A stretch of 26,474 bases of DNA from a virus (IMGVR_UViG_3300034064_000660:1-26474), one strand, 5' to 3'. Positions 14,853 to 22,649 are shown, counted from the stretch's first letter. Notes: generated by a model not told the origin, from the sequence alone. Program-made: numbers and translations.

Positions 14853-15605
14853 ATGAACAATTATACTATTGACTTGAACAAAAACAGAATTGAGTTTCTC
14901 GACTCACGTTTTTATGCCACACCTAGTGGTGGCTATGTCCCTTCGGTCACAACAATCTTAGAATGCTTCCCAAAGGGTGCAGAGTTTTACAAATGGCTCA
15001 AAGAAATGGGTGGTGATGCCGACACCATCCGTGATGAGGCTGGTCGTAGAGGCTCTAATGTCCACGCATTGACCGAGAGGTATGACGATGGAGAGGAGGT
15101 ATCTTATTTGGACCATAATGGCTTCCCAGCGTATAAGAATTTAGAATGGGCAATGTTTGAAAGGTATGTTGACTTTTGCACTACCCACAAGCCAAGCATT
15201 GAGATGATGGAAGCACATTTTGTGAGTGAAAAATTAGGTTTTGCTGGAACTTTAGATAGGGTAGTGACCCTAAATGGTAAGAGGATATTATTGGATATCA
15301 AGACATCAAATAGTGTGCAAGATAGCTATTGGTTGCAATTATCCGCTTATTACGAGTTGCTGAGTGAGATTGCAACGGATGTCAAAAGCATTGATGAGGT
15401 AGGTATCTTATGGTTAAATGCCAAGACCCGTACAACTGGTAAAGGTGGTGCAATACAAGGAGTAGGTTGGCAGTTAATCACCAAGCAGATTAGTGAGGTG
15501 TTAAGCTATTGGACATTATTCCAAGCAACCCATCAACTATGGCTATATATGAACGAGACAACCAAACCAAGACAATTATCTTACACTTTAAAACATAAAA
15601 AGTAA
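14853..15605 (+). CDS. PD-(D/E)XK (RecB/Cas4-like) nuclease
   Basis: The 250-residue protein has the RecB-family nuclease signature: RRGSNVHALTE (His71), Glu120, LGFAGTLDRV (Asp135), LLDIKTS (Asp148, Lys150) and YWLQLSAYYELL (Gln162, Tyr166). The spacing is that of phage RecB-like exonucleases. I see no four-cysteine iron-sulphur cluster, so it is not a full Cas4. It may act in recombination or genome processing with the SSB-like protein upstream. It starts in an AACTATG context and shares its stop A with the next ATG. Confidence 0.8.
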   Translation: MNNYTIDLNKNRIEFLDSRFYATPSGGYVPSVTTILECFPKGAEFYKWLKEMGGDADTIRDEAGRRGSNVHALTERYDDGEEVSYLDHNGFPAYKNLEWAMFERYVDFCTTHKPSIEMMEAHFVSEKLGFAGTLDRVVTLNGKRILLDIKTSNSVQDSYWLQLSAYYELLSEIATDVKSIDEVGILWLNAKTRTTGKGGAIQGVGWQLITKQISEVLSYWTLFQATHQLWLYMNETTKPRQLSYTLKHKK

Positions 15606-15814
15606 TGGACTTCATCACCATCGACAACAAAGACACCGTAGTGTATCGCATCGCACATCTACTACGCTCACGCTCTGAGACTGGCATTCGTAAATATGGG
15701 ACAACGCTTGATAGGACTGACCTTGAGGTTAAGCAATGGATTGACCATGCGATAGAAGAGTCGCTTGATCACGCGCTATATTTAATGAAACTTAAAGATG
15801 AATTAAATAAATAA
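15605..15814 (+). CDS. MazG-like / nucleotide pyrophosphohydrolase-related small protein
   Basis: The 69-residue protein contains RKYGTTLDRTDLEVKQWIDH followed by AIEESLDHALYLMKL. A 'KYGtxL...W..HA.EE.lDxxxYL' pattern is common in small phage proteins related to MazG-type dNTP pyrophosphohydrolases, where the E-E-x-x-D residues bind metal. Only one helical half of the fold is present, so it would have to multimerise to be active. It is coupled to the nuclease gene upstream (TAATG). Confidence 0.5.
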   Translation: MDFITIDNKDTVVYRIAHLLRSRSETGIRKYGTTLDRTDLEVKQWIDHAIEESLDHALYLMKLKDELNK

Positions 15815-15817
15815 ACT

Positions 15818-15847
15818 ATGTCACAACAAACGGCAGTAGGATATTAG
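15818..15847 (+). pseudogene. Remnant of the gene at 17375 (first codons only)
   Basis: The leader and first seven codons, AAATAAACTATG then MSQQTAV, repeat the start of the gene at 17375 (AAATAAACTATG, MAQQTAV) with one base change up to the GTAG. It then reads GY and stops at 15845-15847. The rest of the gene is missing. It may be a deletion scar of a duplicated gene or a nine-residue peptide. The 99 nt after it hold only a TAACTTTA box at 15898 without a clear -33 partner. Confidence 0.6.
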
Positions 15848-15946
15848 TAGGTAAAAAAATCAATATTAGTACGCATCTAAATAGCGTGCACTAAAAATAA
15901 CTTTATGTTTTAAAACCTTATGGTGTATAGGCAACCAACAATTATT

Positions 15947-16237
15947 ATGACTTCAGTTTATAAAACAACTACAGAAATAGTTAATGGAGATTACTGTCCA
16001 TTACCTATTGGAATCATCCCCAACCAAATGGGCATTAATCTATCTTCTGTTGCTGGTGTTTCATGGGAAAAGAAAGATGACGGACAATTGATAAGCCTTA
16101 AAATTCATTTCATTCCTCATTATGAAGAAAAGGTGGTAAATAAACATGATGAAGAAGAGCAAGTATTACATGGTTCAGGAAAGACCGAGCAATTTCAAGT
16201 TGATAGTAGATGTACACTAATCAATCAAAATAATTAA
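15947..16237 (+). CDS. Small protein of unknown function
   Basis: I prefer the ATG at 15947 (MTSVYKTTTEIVNGDYCPLP, 96 residues); an in-frame ATG at 15920 would add nine residues. The protein is soluble, beta-rich in the middle (GVSWEKKDDGQLISLKIHFI) and acidic/His-rich near residues 65-80, and it ends TLINQNN. There is no known motif. It opens the run of tiny genes at 15.9-17.8 kb. Confidence 0.55.
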   Translation: MTSVYKTTTEIVNGDYCPLPIGIIPNQMGINLSSVAGVSWEKKDDGQLISLKIHFIPHYEEKVVNKHDEEEQVLHGSGKTEQFQVDSRCTLINQNN

Positions 16238-16239
16238 TT

Positions 16240-16470
16240 ATGGGATACAGAATTATTGAGAGACAAGACAACAAAGGTAGATGGAATTTTATTTGTGAAG
16301 AACACAATGGTAGGCTTTGGACTGAAGCAAAAATATATAAGAAGAATCCATCTTGGTGGGATGTATGAGCTGGTACTCATGTTAGGATTGCAGCATTTGA
16401 TACTCTTGAAGATGCTAAGGCTTTTATAGAAGCACAAAAAGAATTAGAACCTAAGGTACATTACGTTTAA
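16240..16470 (+). pseudogene. Small gene interrupted by an in-frame TGA
   Basis: The ATG at 16240 opens a frame coding MGYRIIERQDNKGRWNF...PSWWDV, stops at TGA (16366-16368), and then continues in the same frame with AGTHVRIAAFDTLEDAKAFI to TAA at 16468-16470. Together the two halves make a 76-codon protein with the length and style of neighbouring genes. The downstream half has no start codon of its own. TGA serves as a normal stop elsewhere in the window (for example 6203, 11541, 12988), so general recoding is unlikely. A recent nonsense mutation is the simplest reading; readthrough cannot be excluded. Confidence 0.7.
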
Positions 16471-16494
16471 AAATAATAATAAAAGAAAAAAACT

Positions 16495-16746
16495 ATGACA
16501 CAACAAAATCAAAGCAAGACAGTAGAACTACCTGAAGAAATAAAAAATGAGGTAATAAAAGATCTTGAAGGTAAAGTTTTTGATATAGAAGAGGAATATA
16601 CAGTACATATTTTGACTCCTAGAGAGCGAGCGAGATTGTGTTTAAAAATTAAACCAGGAGTAAAATTTGCTGCTCATGTTGAAGATAATGAAAAAGTGAT
16701 GGATTATCATAATATTCCCAGATACATTTTACTTGAAAAAAATTAA
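16495..16746 (+). CDS. Small acidic protein of unknown function
   Basis: The 83-residue protein begins MTQQNQSKTVELPEEIKNEV, with a charged helical N-terminus and a central segment with EEYTVHILTPRERARLCLKI. It has no membrane segment and no known motif. It starts at AACTATG. Tyr/Ile-rich residues near its C-terminus (YHNIPRYILLEKN) end just before the next membrane-protein gene. Confidence 0.6.
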   Translation: MTQQNQSKTVELPEEIKNEVIKDLEGKVFDIEEEYTVHILTPRERARLCLKIKPGVKFAAHVEDNEKVMDYHNIPRYILLEKN

Positions 16747-16756
16747 AGAAACAATC

Positions 16757-16927
16757 ATGGACCCAGTGATATTAGCATTAACATCATTTGTAATTTTATT
16801 TTTAGCAGTTAGGTTATATCAACATATTCGTGTGTATTATTTACGATGGAAAGTTAATAAACTTGAACGAGAGATACAACAATTAAGGAATAGAATAAAT
16901 AAAACAAGTAGACTATGGCACATCTAA
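16757..16927 (+). CDS. Single-pass membrane protein with coiled coil
   Basis: The ATG at 16757 is chosen over a TTG at 16733 that lies within the preceding gene. The 56-residue product has a hydrophobic N-terminal segment (MDPVILALTSFVILFLAVRL) followed by a basic amphipathic helix (KVNKLEREIQQLRNRINK) with heptad spacing. Its end overlaps the next gene by 13 nt. It could be a small inner-membrane effector; holin-like or superinfection-related roles are possible but unproven. Confidence 0.55.
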   Translation: MDPVILALTSFVILFLAVRLYQHIRVYYLRWKVNKLEREIQQLRNRINKTSRLWHI

Positions 16928-17154
16928 CATCGATGGAATTATTATTCAAAGAATTCAAAATTCTATCAGAAAATATGAGAAAAGCAGGAGACGAAGCTTC
17001 CGCTAACTTAATTGACTTCCTGTGTGAGAGAAAAGATGCAGCAATCATTGCTGAGAGAGAGCAGCGTATAAAAGATTATAATGCAGGTTATGACGATGCA
17101 CAATGTAATCACATAACCGATGCGGAGAATTATGTTAATGAATCTAAATATTAA
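16915..17154 (+). CDS. Small helical protein of unknown function
   Basis: The 79-residue protein starts MAHLTSMELLFKEFKILSEN and continues mainly helical, with KDAAIIAEREQRIKDYNAGY. Lengths and phrases of this kind recur in Bacteroidota phage early regions, but I know of no function. It starts inside the previous gene in an ACTATG context. Confidence 0.6.
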   Translation: MAHLTSMELLFKEFKILSENMRKAGDEASANLIDFLCERKDAAIIAEREQRIKDYNAGYDDAQCNHITDAENYVNESKY

Positions 17155-17169
17155 TGATAAAGAAAAACT

Positions 17170-17334
17170 ATGATACACAAATTAGTTAAAACCGACAACT
17201 ACTTATTTGTAGTAGTATATGATTCAAACCGTAAAAAAGGTCACCATTATTATGACACCTTTGAAAGAATCATTGCCCACCTTCCACTCAACGGTGCACC
17301 TATAATTGAAGGTGTACTCTTACTACCTGAATAA
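17170..17334 (+). CDS. 54-residue protein of unknown function
   Basis: It starts in an AACTATG context and encodes MIHKLVKTDNYLFVVVYDSN...FERIIAHLPLNGAP...GVLLLPE. A start 'MIxKLVKTxNYLxVV', followed by IIAHLPLN and ending LLLP, is a pattern I associate with small Bacteroidota phage proteins. It is probably a compact beta-rich domain without a membrane segment or catalytic motif. Confidence 0.6.
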   Translation: MIHKLVKTDNYLFVVVYDSNRKKGHHYYDTFERIIAHLPLNGAPIIEGVLLLPE

Positions 17335-17374
17335 GAATTATGGGTGAACACAAATAATGTAAAACAAATAAACT

Positions 17375-17593
17375 ATGGCACAACAAACGGCAGTAGAATG
17401 GTTAGTTGAACAAATGAAAAAAGATTCATATCAAATACTTTTTGGTAAACTTAATGCATCTATTGAAACAATTGAACAAGCCAAAGCAATGGAGAAGGAG
17501 CAGATAATAAAGGCGGCTTGTTATGAACCATTTTTAGGTGACTTTCCAAGAAAAGAAGGTGAGCATTATTACAATAAAATTTATACTAAATGA
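17375..17593 (+). CDS. Small phage protein of the TAVEWLxEQ type
   Basis: The 72-residue protein begins MAQQTAVEWLVEQMKKDSYQ, has a central helix with AKAMEKEQIIKAACYE, and ends in HYYNKIYTK. This three-part pattern is very common in phages and prophages of Bacteroidota, though its role is unknown. A broken copy of its first codons lies at 15818. It starts at AAACTATG and its stop overlaps the next start (ATGA). Confidence 0.75.
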   Translation: MAQQTAVEWLVEQMKKDSYQILFGKLNASIETIEQAKAMEKEQIIKAACYEPFLGDFPRKEGEHYYNKIYTK

Positions 17594-17733
17594 ACAACAA
17601 CTTAAAAGAAGCCTACGACACCATCATAAAAATGATAGATGAGAAAATGAATAGTACAAATATCAATGATTTGTATTATGTCAAAGGATTGTTAGATGCT
17701 CTTAAAATCATAAATGATAAGAAGTATGAATAA
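17590..17733 (+). CDS. 47-residue helical protein, function unknown
   Basis: It starts at an ATG overlapping the previous TGA. The product MNNNLKEAYDTIIKMIDEKM...YYVKGLLDALKIINDKKYE is a charged helical peptide. It overlaps the following membrane-peptide gene by 8 nt, so the three genes look translationally chained. Confidence 0.5.
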   Translation: MNNNLKEAYDTIIKMIDEKMNSTNINDLYYVKGLLDALKIINDKKYE

Positions 17734-17842
17734 ATTAATCGCTTGGACAATTATTGTCATTCTTTGCTTAGTAGTTTGGTTCTTCTTTTTTTATGGAATT
17801 ATTAAATTCTTCCAAGAATGCAGTTGCGAGACTATCAGGTAG
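17726..17842 (+). CDS. 38-residue membrane peptide
   Basis: It encodes MNKLIAWTIIVILCLVVWFF..., almost entirely hydrophobic from residue 4 to 28, with a short polar tail (QECSCETIR). Its final 25 nt overlap the helicase start in another frame. The overlaps on both sides suggest it is translated; the alternative is chance coding in a helicase leader. Confidence 0.45.
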   Translation: MNKLIAWTIIVILCLVVWFFFFYGIIKFFQECSCETIR

Positions 17843-19050
17843 AGTTGTCCGATAAGGCAACTGCGATACTCAAGCAATATGGACTGGTGTATCTTGCTAT
17901 GGAAGTAAGGACTGGCAAGACTTTAACCGCCTTTGCTACGGCTCATAAGTTTGGTGCTAAGAAGATATTGTTTGTGACCAAGAAGAAAGCGATTGATGAC
18001 ATCATTGCACAAGCCAAGAAGTTAGGGTTAGATTTGGAGATTTATGTAACAAATTATGAGCAGTTGCATAATGTCAATGATGAGTTTGATCTTATCATTA
18101 TAGATGAAGCACATAGCCTTGGAGCATTCCCCACACCATCATTAAGAGCAAAAGAATTAAAACGTATATGTAATGGAAAACCAATTATCTTCCTATCGGG
18201 GACGCCCACTCCCGAGAGTTTCTCTCAGATCTTCCATCAGACCTGGGTATCGTCTTTTAGTCCTTTTAAAGATTACAAAAATTTTTATGGGTGGGCAAAA
18301 GATTACGTTGACATACGCAAAAAATTTTTGTACGGTAAAACGATTAATGACTACTCAATGGCAAAAAGAGAACTTATTGAAGAAAAGACGAACCATCTAT
18401 TCCTTGCCTTTACCCAAGAGGAAGCTGGGTTCACGGAACTTGTGAAGGAAAATGTTTTATACGTTAAAATGGAGGATAACACATACAAATTTGCAGAGCG
18501 GCTTAGAATTGATAAAGTTATCACCAACAAGGAAGGAAAGAGTGTTTTAGGTGATACTGCGGTAAAGCTAATGAACAAGCTACATCAGATTTATAGCGGA
18601 TCGGTAATTATAGAAGCGCCAGAGCGAGAGGGTAAGGTGTTTGATTATACCAAAGCAGAGTTCATCAAGCAATATTTCGCTGGGAAGAAAATCGCTATAT
18701 TTTATAAATTCGCAGCCGAGCAAATGGCTATCAAATGGATAATGGGCAAATGCTATGAGGATCCTACCGAGTTTAATAATGCATCTGATGGGTGTTTTAT
18801 ATCGCAGATAGTAAGTGGTAGGGAAGGAGTGAATTTAAGCACGGCTGATGCTCTTGTTTTTTATAATATAGACTTTAGTGCAACATCATACTGGCAAAGT
18901 AGAGCAAGGATACAAACCAAGGATAGGGTAAAAGAGGCGCAAATTTACTGGGTATTTAGTGAGGGAGGAATAGAAGATAAAATTTATAAAGCCGTAATGG
19001 ATAAAAAAGACTATACTTTAGACTATTTTCGTAAAGATTTTAAACTTTAA
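17818..19050 (+). CDS. SF2 DNA helicase, SNF2/DEAD-like
   Basis: The 410-residue protein has a full set of helicase motifs: LRDYQ at the N-terminus (residues 3-7), Walker A EVRTGKT (29-35), DEAH (96-99), SGTP (127-130), and late motifs GREGVNL and QSRARIQTKDR (motifs V and VI). At 410 residues it is compact compared with chromatin-type SNF2 proteins and similar to phage replication or recombination helicases. It heads the replication block with the VRR-NUC and prim-pol genes. Confidence 0.88.
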   Translation: MQLRDYQVELSDKATAILKQYGLVYLAMEVRTGKTLTAFATAHKFGAKKILFVTKKKAIDDIIAQAKKLGLDLEIYVTNYEQLHNVNDEFDLIIIDEAHSLGAFPTPSLRAKELKRICNGKPIIFLSGTPTPESFSQIFHQTWVSSFSPFKDYKNFYGWAKDYVDIRKKFLYGKTINDYSMAKRELIEEKTNHLFLAFTQEEAGFTELVKENVLYVKMEDNTYKFAERLRIDKVITNKEGKSVLGDTAVKLMNKLHQIYSGSVIIEAPEREGKVFDYTKAEFIKQYFAGKKIAIFYKFAAEQMAIKWIMGKCYEDPTEFNNASDGCFISQIVSGREGVNLSTADALVFYNIDFSATSYWQSRARIQTKDRVKEAQIYWVFSEGGIEDKIYKAVMDKKDYTLDYFRKDFKL

Positions 19051-19053
19051 ACT

Positions 19054-19473
19054 ATGCAACAACAACACTTGACTAAGAAACTCGATTGCACGATTAGCTA
19101 CCTAGCAAAGTATTTAGGCTTACAAGATGACTCTTATGAGATTAGAGCAGATGTAGAGGATTTAAGATGCTTTTGGTACTCAGACTACTCAGCTAACCAC
19201 CAACAAGCATATTTTGAGGTTGGTCACACAAGAACTGACTTTTTCGTAAATTTTCAAATACCTTTGGATGAACTCACCCAAGATGAGATTGCAATGTTAA
19301 GTGTTCGATGGGTGTGTTATACGGACAATGACACGTTGTATGGGTCAGTGCCATTCACAACCGACAACAACACAATACCTGAGGTTGAATTTGAAGTGCC
19401 AGTTTTTAATGGGTTAATAGCACCAACAGAATTAATATTTTTCGTTGACCAAGGATGGTTGCAAATTAAATAA
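19054..19473 (+). CDS. Protein of unknown function in the replication block
   Basis: The 139-residue protein begins MQQQHLTKKLDCTISYLAKY and is rich in beta segments with many aromatic residues (FWYSDYSANHQQAYFEVGH). It has no motif I can name and no signal peptide. It follows the helicase after 3 nt and starts in an AACTATG context. Confidence 0.6.
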   Translation: MQQQHLTKKLDCTISYLAKYLGLQDDSYEIRADVEDLRCFWYSDYSANHQQAYFEVGHTRTDFFVNFQIPLDELTQDEIAMLSVRWVCYTDNDTLYGSVPFTTDNNTIPEVEFEVPVFNGLIAPTELIFFVDQGWLQIK

Positions 19474-19475
19474 TT

Positions 19476-19673
19476 ATGACACCGAAAGAAAAAGCATTAG
19501 ATTTATATAATACATATTTTGATTATACAAATGGTGATTATAACTGCAAACAATGTGCAATAATAGCAGTAGATGAAATAAAGCAGCAGTTGATTGAAAA
19601 CCTAAGTAATGACATATCTGCTATTTATGCTATTTACTGGGAAAAAGTAAAACAAGAAATAGAAAAACTATGA
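19476..19673 (+). CDS. Small protein of the 'KQCAxIAVDEI' type
   Basis: The 65-residue helical protein starts MTPKEKALDLYNTYFDYTNG and carries CKQCAIIAVDEIKQQL, a combination repeatedly seen in small Bacteroidota phage proteins. Cys25 and Cys28 form a CxxC that might bind metal. The function is unknown. It overlaps the VRR-NUC gene by 4 nt. Confidence 0.65.
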   Translation: MTPKEKALDLYNTYFDYTNGDYNCKQCAIIAVDEIKQQLIENLSNDISAIYAIYWEKVKQEIEKL

Positions 19674-19942
19674 AAGAAAGTCAACTGCAAACACAGATTA
19701 AAAACCGCCTAACCAAACACGGATGGTTGGTGGTGAAGATTATCTCCTCATCAATGAATGGTATACCAGACCTAATGTGTATTCGCAAAGGTGTGGTGAT
19801 ATTTTTAGAGGTTAAGACCGATGTAGGTGTCGTTGCACCATTGCAAGAATATGTAATGAAGGTCTTAAATAGCCATCAAGTACATAGCAGAGTAGTAAGA
19901 TCAGTAGAAGATATTGATGTATATTGTCATAAAAATGTTTAA
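19670..19942 (+). CDS. VRR-NUC domain nuclease
   Basis: The 90-residue protein consists of a single VRR-NUC domain: Glu3 in KESQLQTQI, GIPD near residues 31-34, FLEVKT near 45-50 (Glu47, Lys49), and QEYV with Gln58. These give the PD-(D/E)XK catalytic set of Holliday-junction-resolvase-like phage nucleases. It is placed between helicase and primase genes and is probably a structure-specific nuclease in replication or recombination. Confidence 0.85.
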   Translation: MKESQLQTQIKNRLTKHGWLVVKIISSSMNGIPDLMCIRKGVVIFLEVKTDVGVVAPLQEYVMKVLNSHQVHSRVVRSVEDIDVYCHKNV

Positions 19943-19945
19943 TTA

Positions 19946-22444
19946 ATGCACACTAAATACTTAGACTTTGGAGTTAATGTTATTGCGGTTAACGACAAGA
20001 AACAAGCGATATTTCCTTGGAAGGAATACCAATCGAGACCGATTAGTAAGCCTGAACTTGAGAAGCAATTAGCAGACCCACGATCCAAAGGAATCGCAGT
20101 AATATGCGGAGCGGTTAGCGGAGGGCTTGAGGTAATTGACATAGATACAAAGTATGAGACGTTCCCTCTTTGGGAACAGATAAAGAGCAAGATACCTGAA
20201 GATATTTTTGCAAAGCTCCACATAGTAAATACAAAGAGCAATGGCTATCATCTCTATTATAAATGCGAGGAGATAGAATGCAACCAAAAGTTAGCACAAA
20301 GGCAGCCAACCGCAGAAGAAAAGTTGCAGAACCCACAAATTAAGACTTACTGCATCATCGAGACAAGAGGTGAGGCTGGTTATGTGGTTGCTCCACCATC
20401 GGAAGGCTACACCATCGTTCAGAAAGGTATTAATATTATTACCATCGAAGAGAGGTCGACCTTGTTTGAAGTGATGCGGTCCTTTAATGAAATAATAGAA
20501 GAGCAGATAATCGAAGCGCATCAGCGACCAAGCACGAAGGATTATGGTGTATCGCCATTTGAGGATTATAATAAGCGAGGTGATGTGTCGGCATTACTCC
20601 AGTCACACGGATGGCAAGTAGTTAAGGAAAATACGGAGAGGGTATATTTTCTTAGACCTGGCAGCAAGGCAGAGCATAGTGGATCATATAATAAGTCACT
20701 TGGCTTGTTTAGTGTCTTTTCAGTTAACACCCCATTTACTCCCCAGAAGGGTTATAGACCCGCTATTGTTTACGCTATACTTGAACATAATGCAGACTAC
20801 AAAAAAGCCGCCAAAGCCCTTCTCGAGCAAGGCTACGGCGAAAAAAAAACCTCAGACCGACTCGAGCGAACTCTTTTTAATAAAAAGCAAAATGGAGCTA
20901 CAAAGGACGAACTGGTATCGCTCCTCGTCCAGTCCCATCGGAAATCTGTCTCGGATGCAACGGAAATGGTAGATAACCTTGAGCAAAGGTGGGGTGAGCA
21001 GATTTGCACATTTTGGGATGTTTCCGAACAAGATAGGCTCACCATCAATAGATACAAGCTACAAGTATTTCTCACCACGGTAGGAGGGTTTAGGCTTTAT
21101 TTCTATGACACCAATAGCACGATTTATAGGTTGGTAAGGATAAAGGATGGTTTTGTAGAAGAGTCCTCCACAGAGCAGATAAAACGCTTTATAAAGGATT
21201 ACATCGATAGGCTACCTGATAGTTTTGATGGTGGAATTACGCCACAAGATCTACTTGAACACATCTATCGTGGTGCTTCGGCTTTATTTAGCGATGCTTT
21301 CTTTGAGTTTTTTGATAGGGCAGATATAAATTTTCTGCAAGACGCACAAGATACTTCCTACTTCCCATTTAAAAATGGTGTGGTGTGTGTGAGTAAAAAT
21401 AAGATAGAACTCAAGACGTATGGTGAATTAAATAAATTTGTTTGGAAAACACAAATCATCGACCACCATATTTATGTTGATGATGGCTCGATTAAATTGG
21501 AAGAGATTGAATATTATAAATTTTTGCATTATATCAGTGGTGAAGAGGCTGAGAGGCTTATGTATGCCATCACACTGATTGGTTATCTTCTTCATACCTA
21601 TAAAGACCCCTCCCGCCCGTTCTCGGTTATTCTTGCTGAAGAGACTGAGAATGAGGCTAATGGAGGAGGCACTGGTAAGGGGATTTTTGTAAAGGCTCTT
21701 GGGCATCTTAGTAACCTGGTTCGTGTTGATGGTAAGAACTTTAAGGTAGATAAGAACTTTGCCTTTCAGAGGGTAGATCTTGATACAAGGATTCTTGCGA
21801 TTGAAGATACTCGTAGGAACGTAGATTTTGAGGGTTTTTATAGCATTATTACTGAAGGAATTACAGTTGAGAAGAAGAATAAGGATGAGCTTTTTATCCC
21901 TTATAAAGATAGTCCCAAGGTTATGTTTACGACCAATTATACCATTCCTAATATGGGCAATCACGCTAAGAGGAGGCAGAAGGTTTTTGAATTTTCGCCA
22001 TACTTCGGAGCTGGTAAGACCCCTGAAGATGTGTTTGGACATAAATTATTTGAAGATTGGGATAAGGATGAGTGGAATAGGTTTTTTAATTTGATGTTCA
22101 ACTGCGTTCAAATCTACCTTGAAAGTGGGGTTTTGGCAGTCGAAAATTCGGATAAATTGCTTCGCAAACAAGTCCGTGTCCAGTTCTCAGAGGAGTTTTT
22201 AGAGTACTTTTTGGGGGTCATTGAAGAGAAGGGAGTGTGGATAAGTAAGGAGCAAATGTATAATGATTTTTTAAATATGACGGGTTTTGAGAAGAAAGAA
22301 TACTCGATGAAAAGGTTTTCAAAGGCGATTGACGAATCGTGTACTATTTTAAAAATCGTGTACCAAAGTACGCGATCGAAGGCTCATAATAACAAAAAAT
22401 GTGTGAAGTTTGTAGAGACTGATTTGATAGAACAAGTATTATGA
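19946..22444 (+). CDS. Primase-polymerase / SF3 (D5-like) helicase
   Basis: The protein has 832 residues. The N-terminal prim-pol domain has the AEP motif VIDIDTK (Asp65, Asp67), NTKSNGYHLYY (His102), and ETRGEAGYVVAPPS (around 139-151). The middle (~215-300) resembles a primase C-terminal linker domain. The C-terminal SF3 helicase has Walker A NGGGTGKG (572-579), Walker B ILAIEDT (Glu620, Asp621) and sensor MFTTNY (Asn664). It would make primers and unwind DNA at the origin. Its last ~100 nt carry two to three copies of the origin-like repeat, so gene end and putative origin overlap. Confidence 0.9.
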   Translation: MHTKYLDFGVNVIAVNDKKQAIFPWKEYQSRPISKPELEKQLADPRSKGIAVICGAVSGGLEVIDIDTKYETFPLWEQIKSKIPEDIFAKLHIVNTKSNGYHLYYKCEEIECNQKLAQRQPTAEEKLQNPQIKTYCIIETRGEAGYVVAPPSEGYTIVQKGINIITIEERSTLFEVMRSFNEIIEEQIIEAHQRPSTKDYGVSPFEDYNKRGDVSALLQSHGWQVVKENTERVYFLRPGSKAEHSGSYNKSLGLFSVFSVNTPFTPQKGYRPAIVYAILEHNADYKKAAKALLEQGYGEKKTSDRLERTLFNKKQNGATKDELVSLLVQSHRKSVSDATEMVDNLEQRWGEQICTFWDVSEQDRLTINRYKLQVFLTTVGGFRLYFYDTNSTIYRLVRIKDGFVEESSTEQIKRFIKDYIDRLPDSFDGGITPQDLLEHIYRGASALFSDAFFEFFDRADINFLQDAQDTSYFPFKNGVVCVSKNKIELKTYGELNKFVWKTQIIDHHIYVDDGSIKLEEIEYYKFLHYISGEEAERLMYAITLIGYLLHTYKDPSRPFSVILAEETENEANGGGTGKGIFVKALGHLSNLVRVDGKNFKVDKNFAFQRVDLDTRILAIEDTRRNVDFEGFYSIITEGITVEKKNKDELFIPYKDSPKVMFTTNYTIPNMGNHAKRRQKVFEFSPYFGAGKTPEDVFGHKLFEDWDKDEWNRFFNLMFNCVQIYLESGVLAVENSDKLLRKQVRVQFSEEFLEYFLGVIEEKGVWISKEQMYNDFLNMTGFEKKEYSMKRFSKAIDESCTILKIVYQSTRSKAHNNKKCVKFVETDLIEQVL

Positions 22445-22649
22445 TACAAAAAGTAGATTTGGGTACACGATTTTGGTCTTGGGTACACGATTGGTACACG
22501 ATTAGTACACGATTAAAACGTTGATTATCAGTGCTAGTACACGATGTACACGATTTTTCTATGTTTTTTCTATGCCCTCCTTTTTTTTGGCAAAAAAATA
22601 TAGGAGTGGGTGGAGTAAGGAAAATCGTGAAAATCGTGTAATCGTGTAC
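22335..22649. repeat. GTACACGATT iteron-like cluster, replication-origin candidate
   Basis: Perfect forward copies start at 22463, 22483, 22494, 22505 and 22546; near copies start at 22537 (9/10) and 22368 (8/10). Perfect reverse copies (AATCGTGTAC) start at 22335, 22354 and 22640; near copies start at 22632 and 22623. Spacings of about 11, 20 and 9 bp place several copies on one helix face. The cluster lies at the end of the primase-helicase gene and in the 322-bp gap before the DnaA-like gene, together with two AT-rich hairpins. Confidence 0.78.
22577..22606. other. Long AT-rich hairpin inside the iteron region
   Basis: CTCCT plus seven T (22577-22588) pairs with seven A and AGGAG (22592-22606); the loop is about 4 nt and there is a TAT bulge in the right arm. 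It separates the forward from the reverse repeats and may be a strand-opening site. Confidence 0.5.

Noticed and set aside
16366-16368. Evidence for TGA recoding in this phage
   Set aside because: Several clearly intact genes stop at TGA, and the tRNA-like gene has no TCA anticodon.
21428-22042. 204-residue open frame on the minus strand
   Set aside because: It lies wholly antisense to the SF3 helicase motifs of the prim-pol gene and shows no domain character of its own.
22441-22524. 27-codon + strand frame overlapping the prim-pol stop (ATGA)
   Set aside because: It reads straight through four iterons (repeated Thr-Arg/His-Asp), so it is better explained by the repeats, although a coupled leader peptide cannot be fully excluded.
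22335-22649. CRISPR array
   Set aside because: The repeats are 10 bp, occur in both orientations and have no spacers of regular length.
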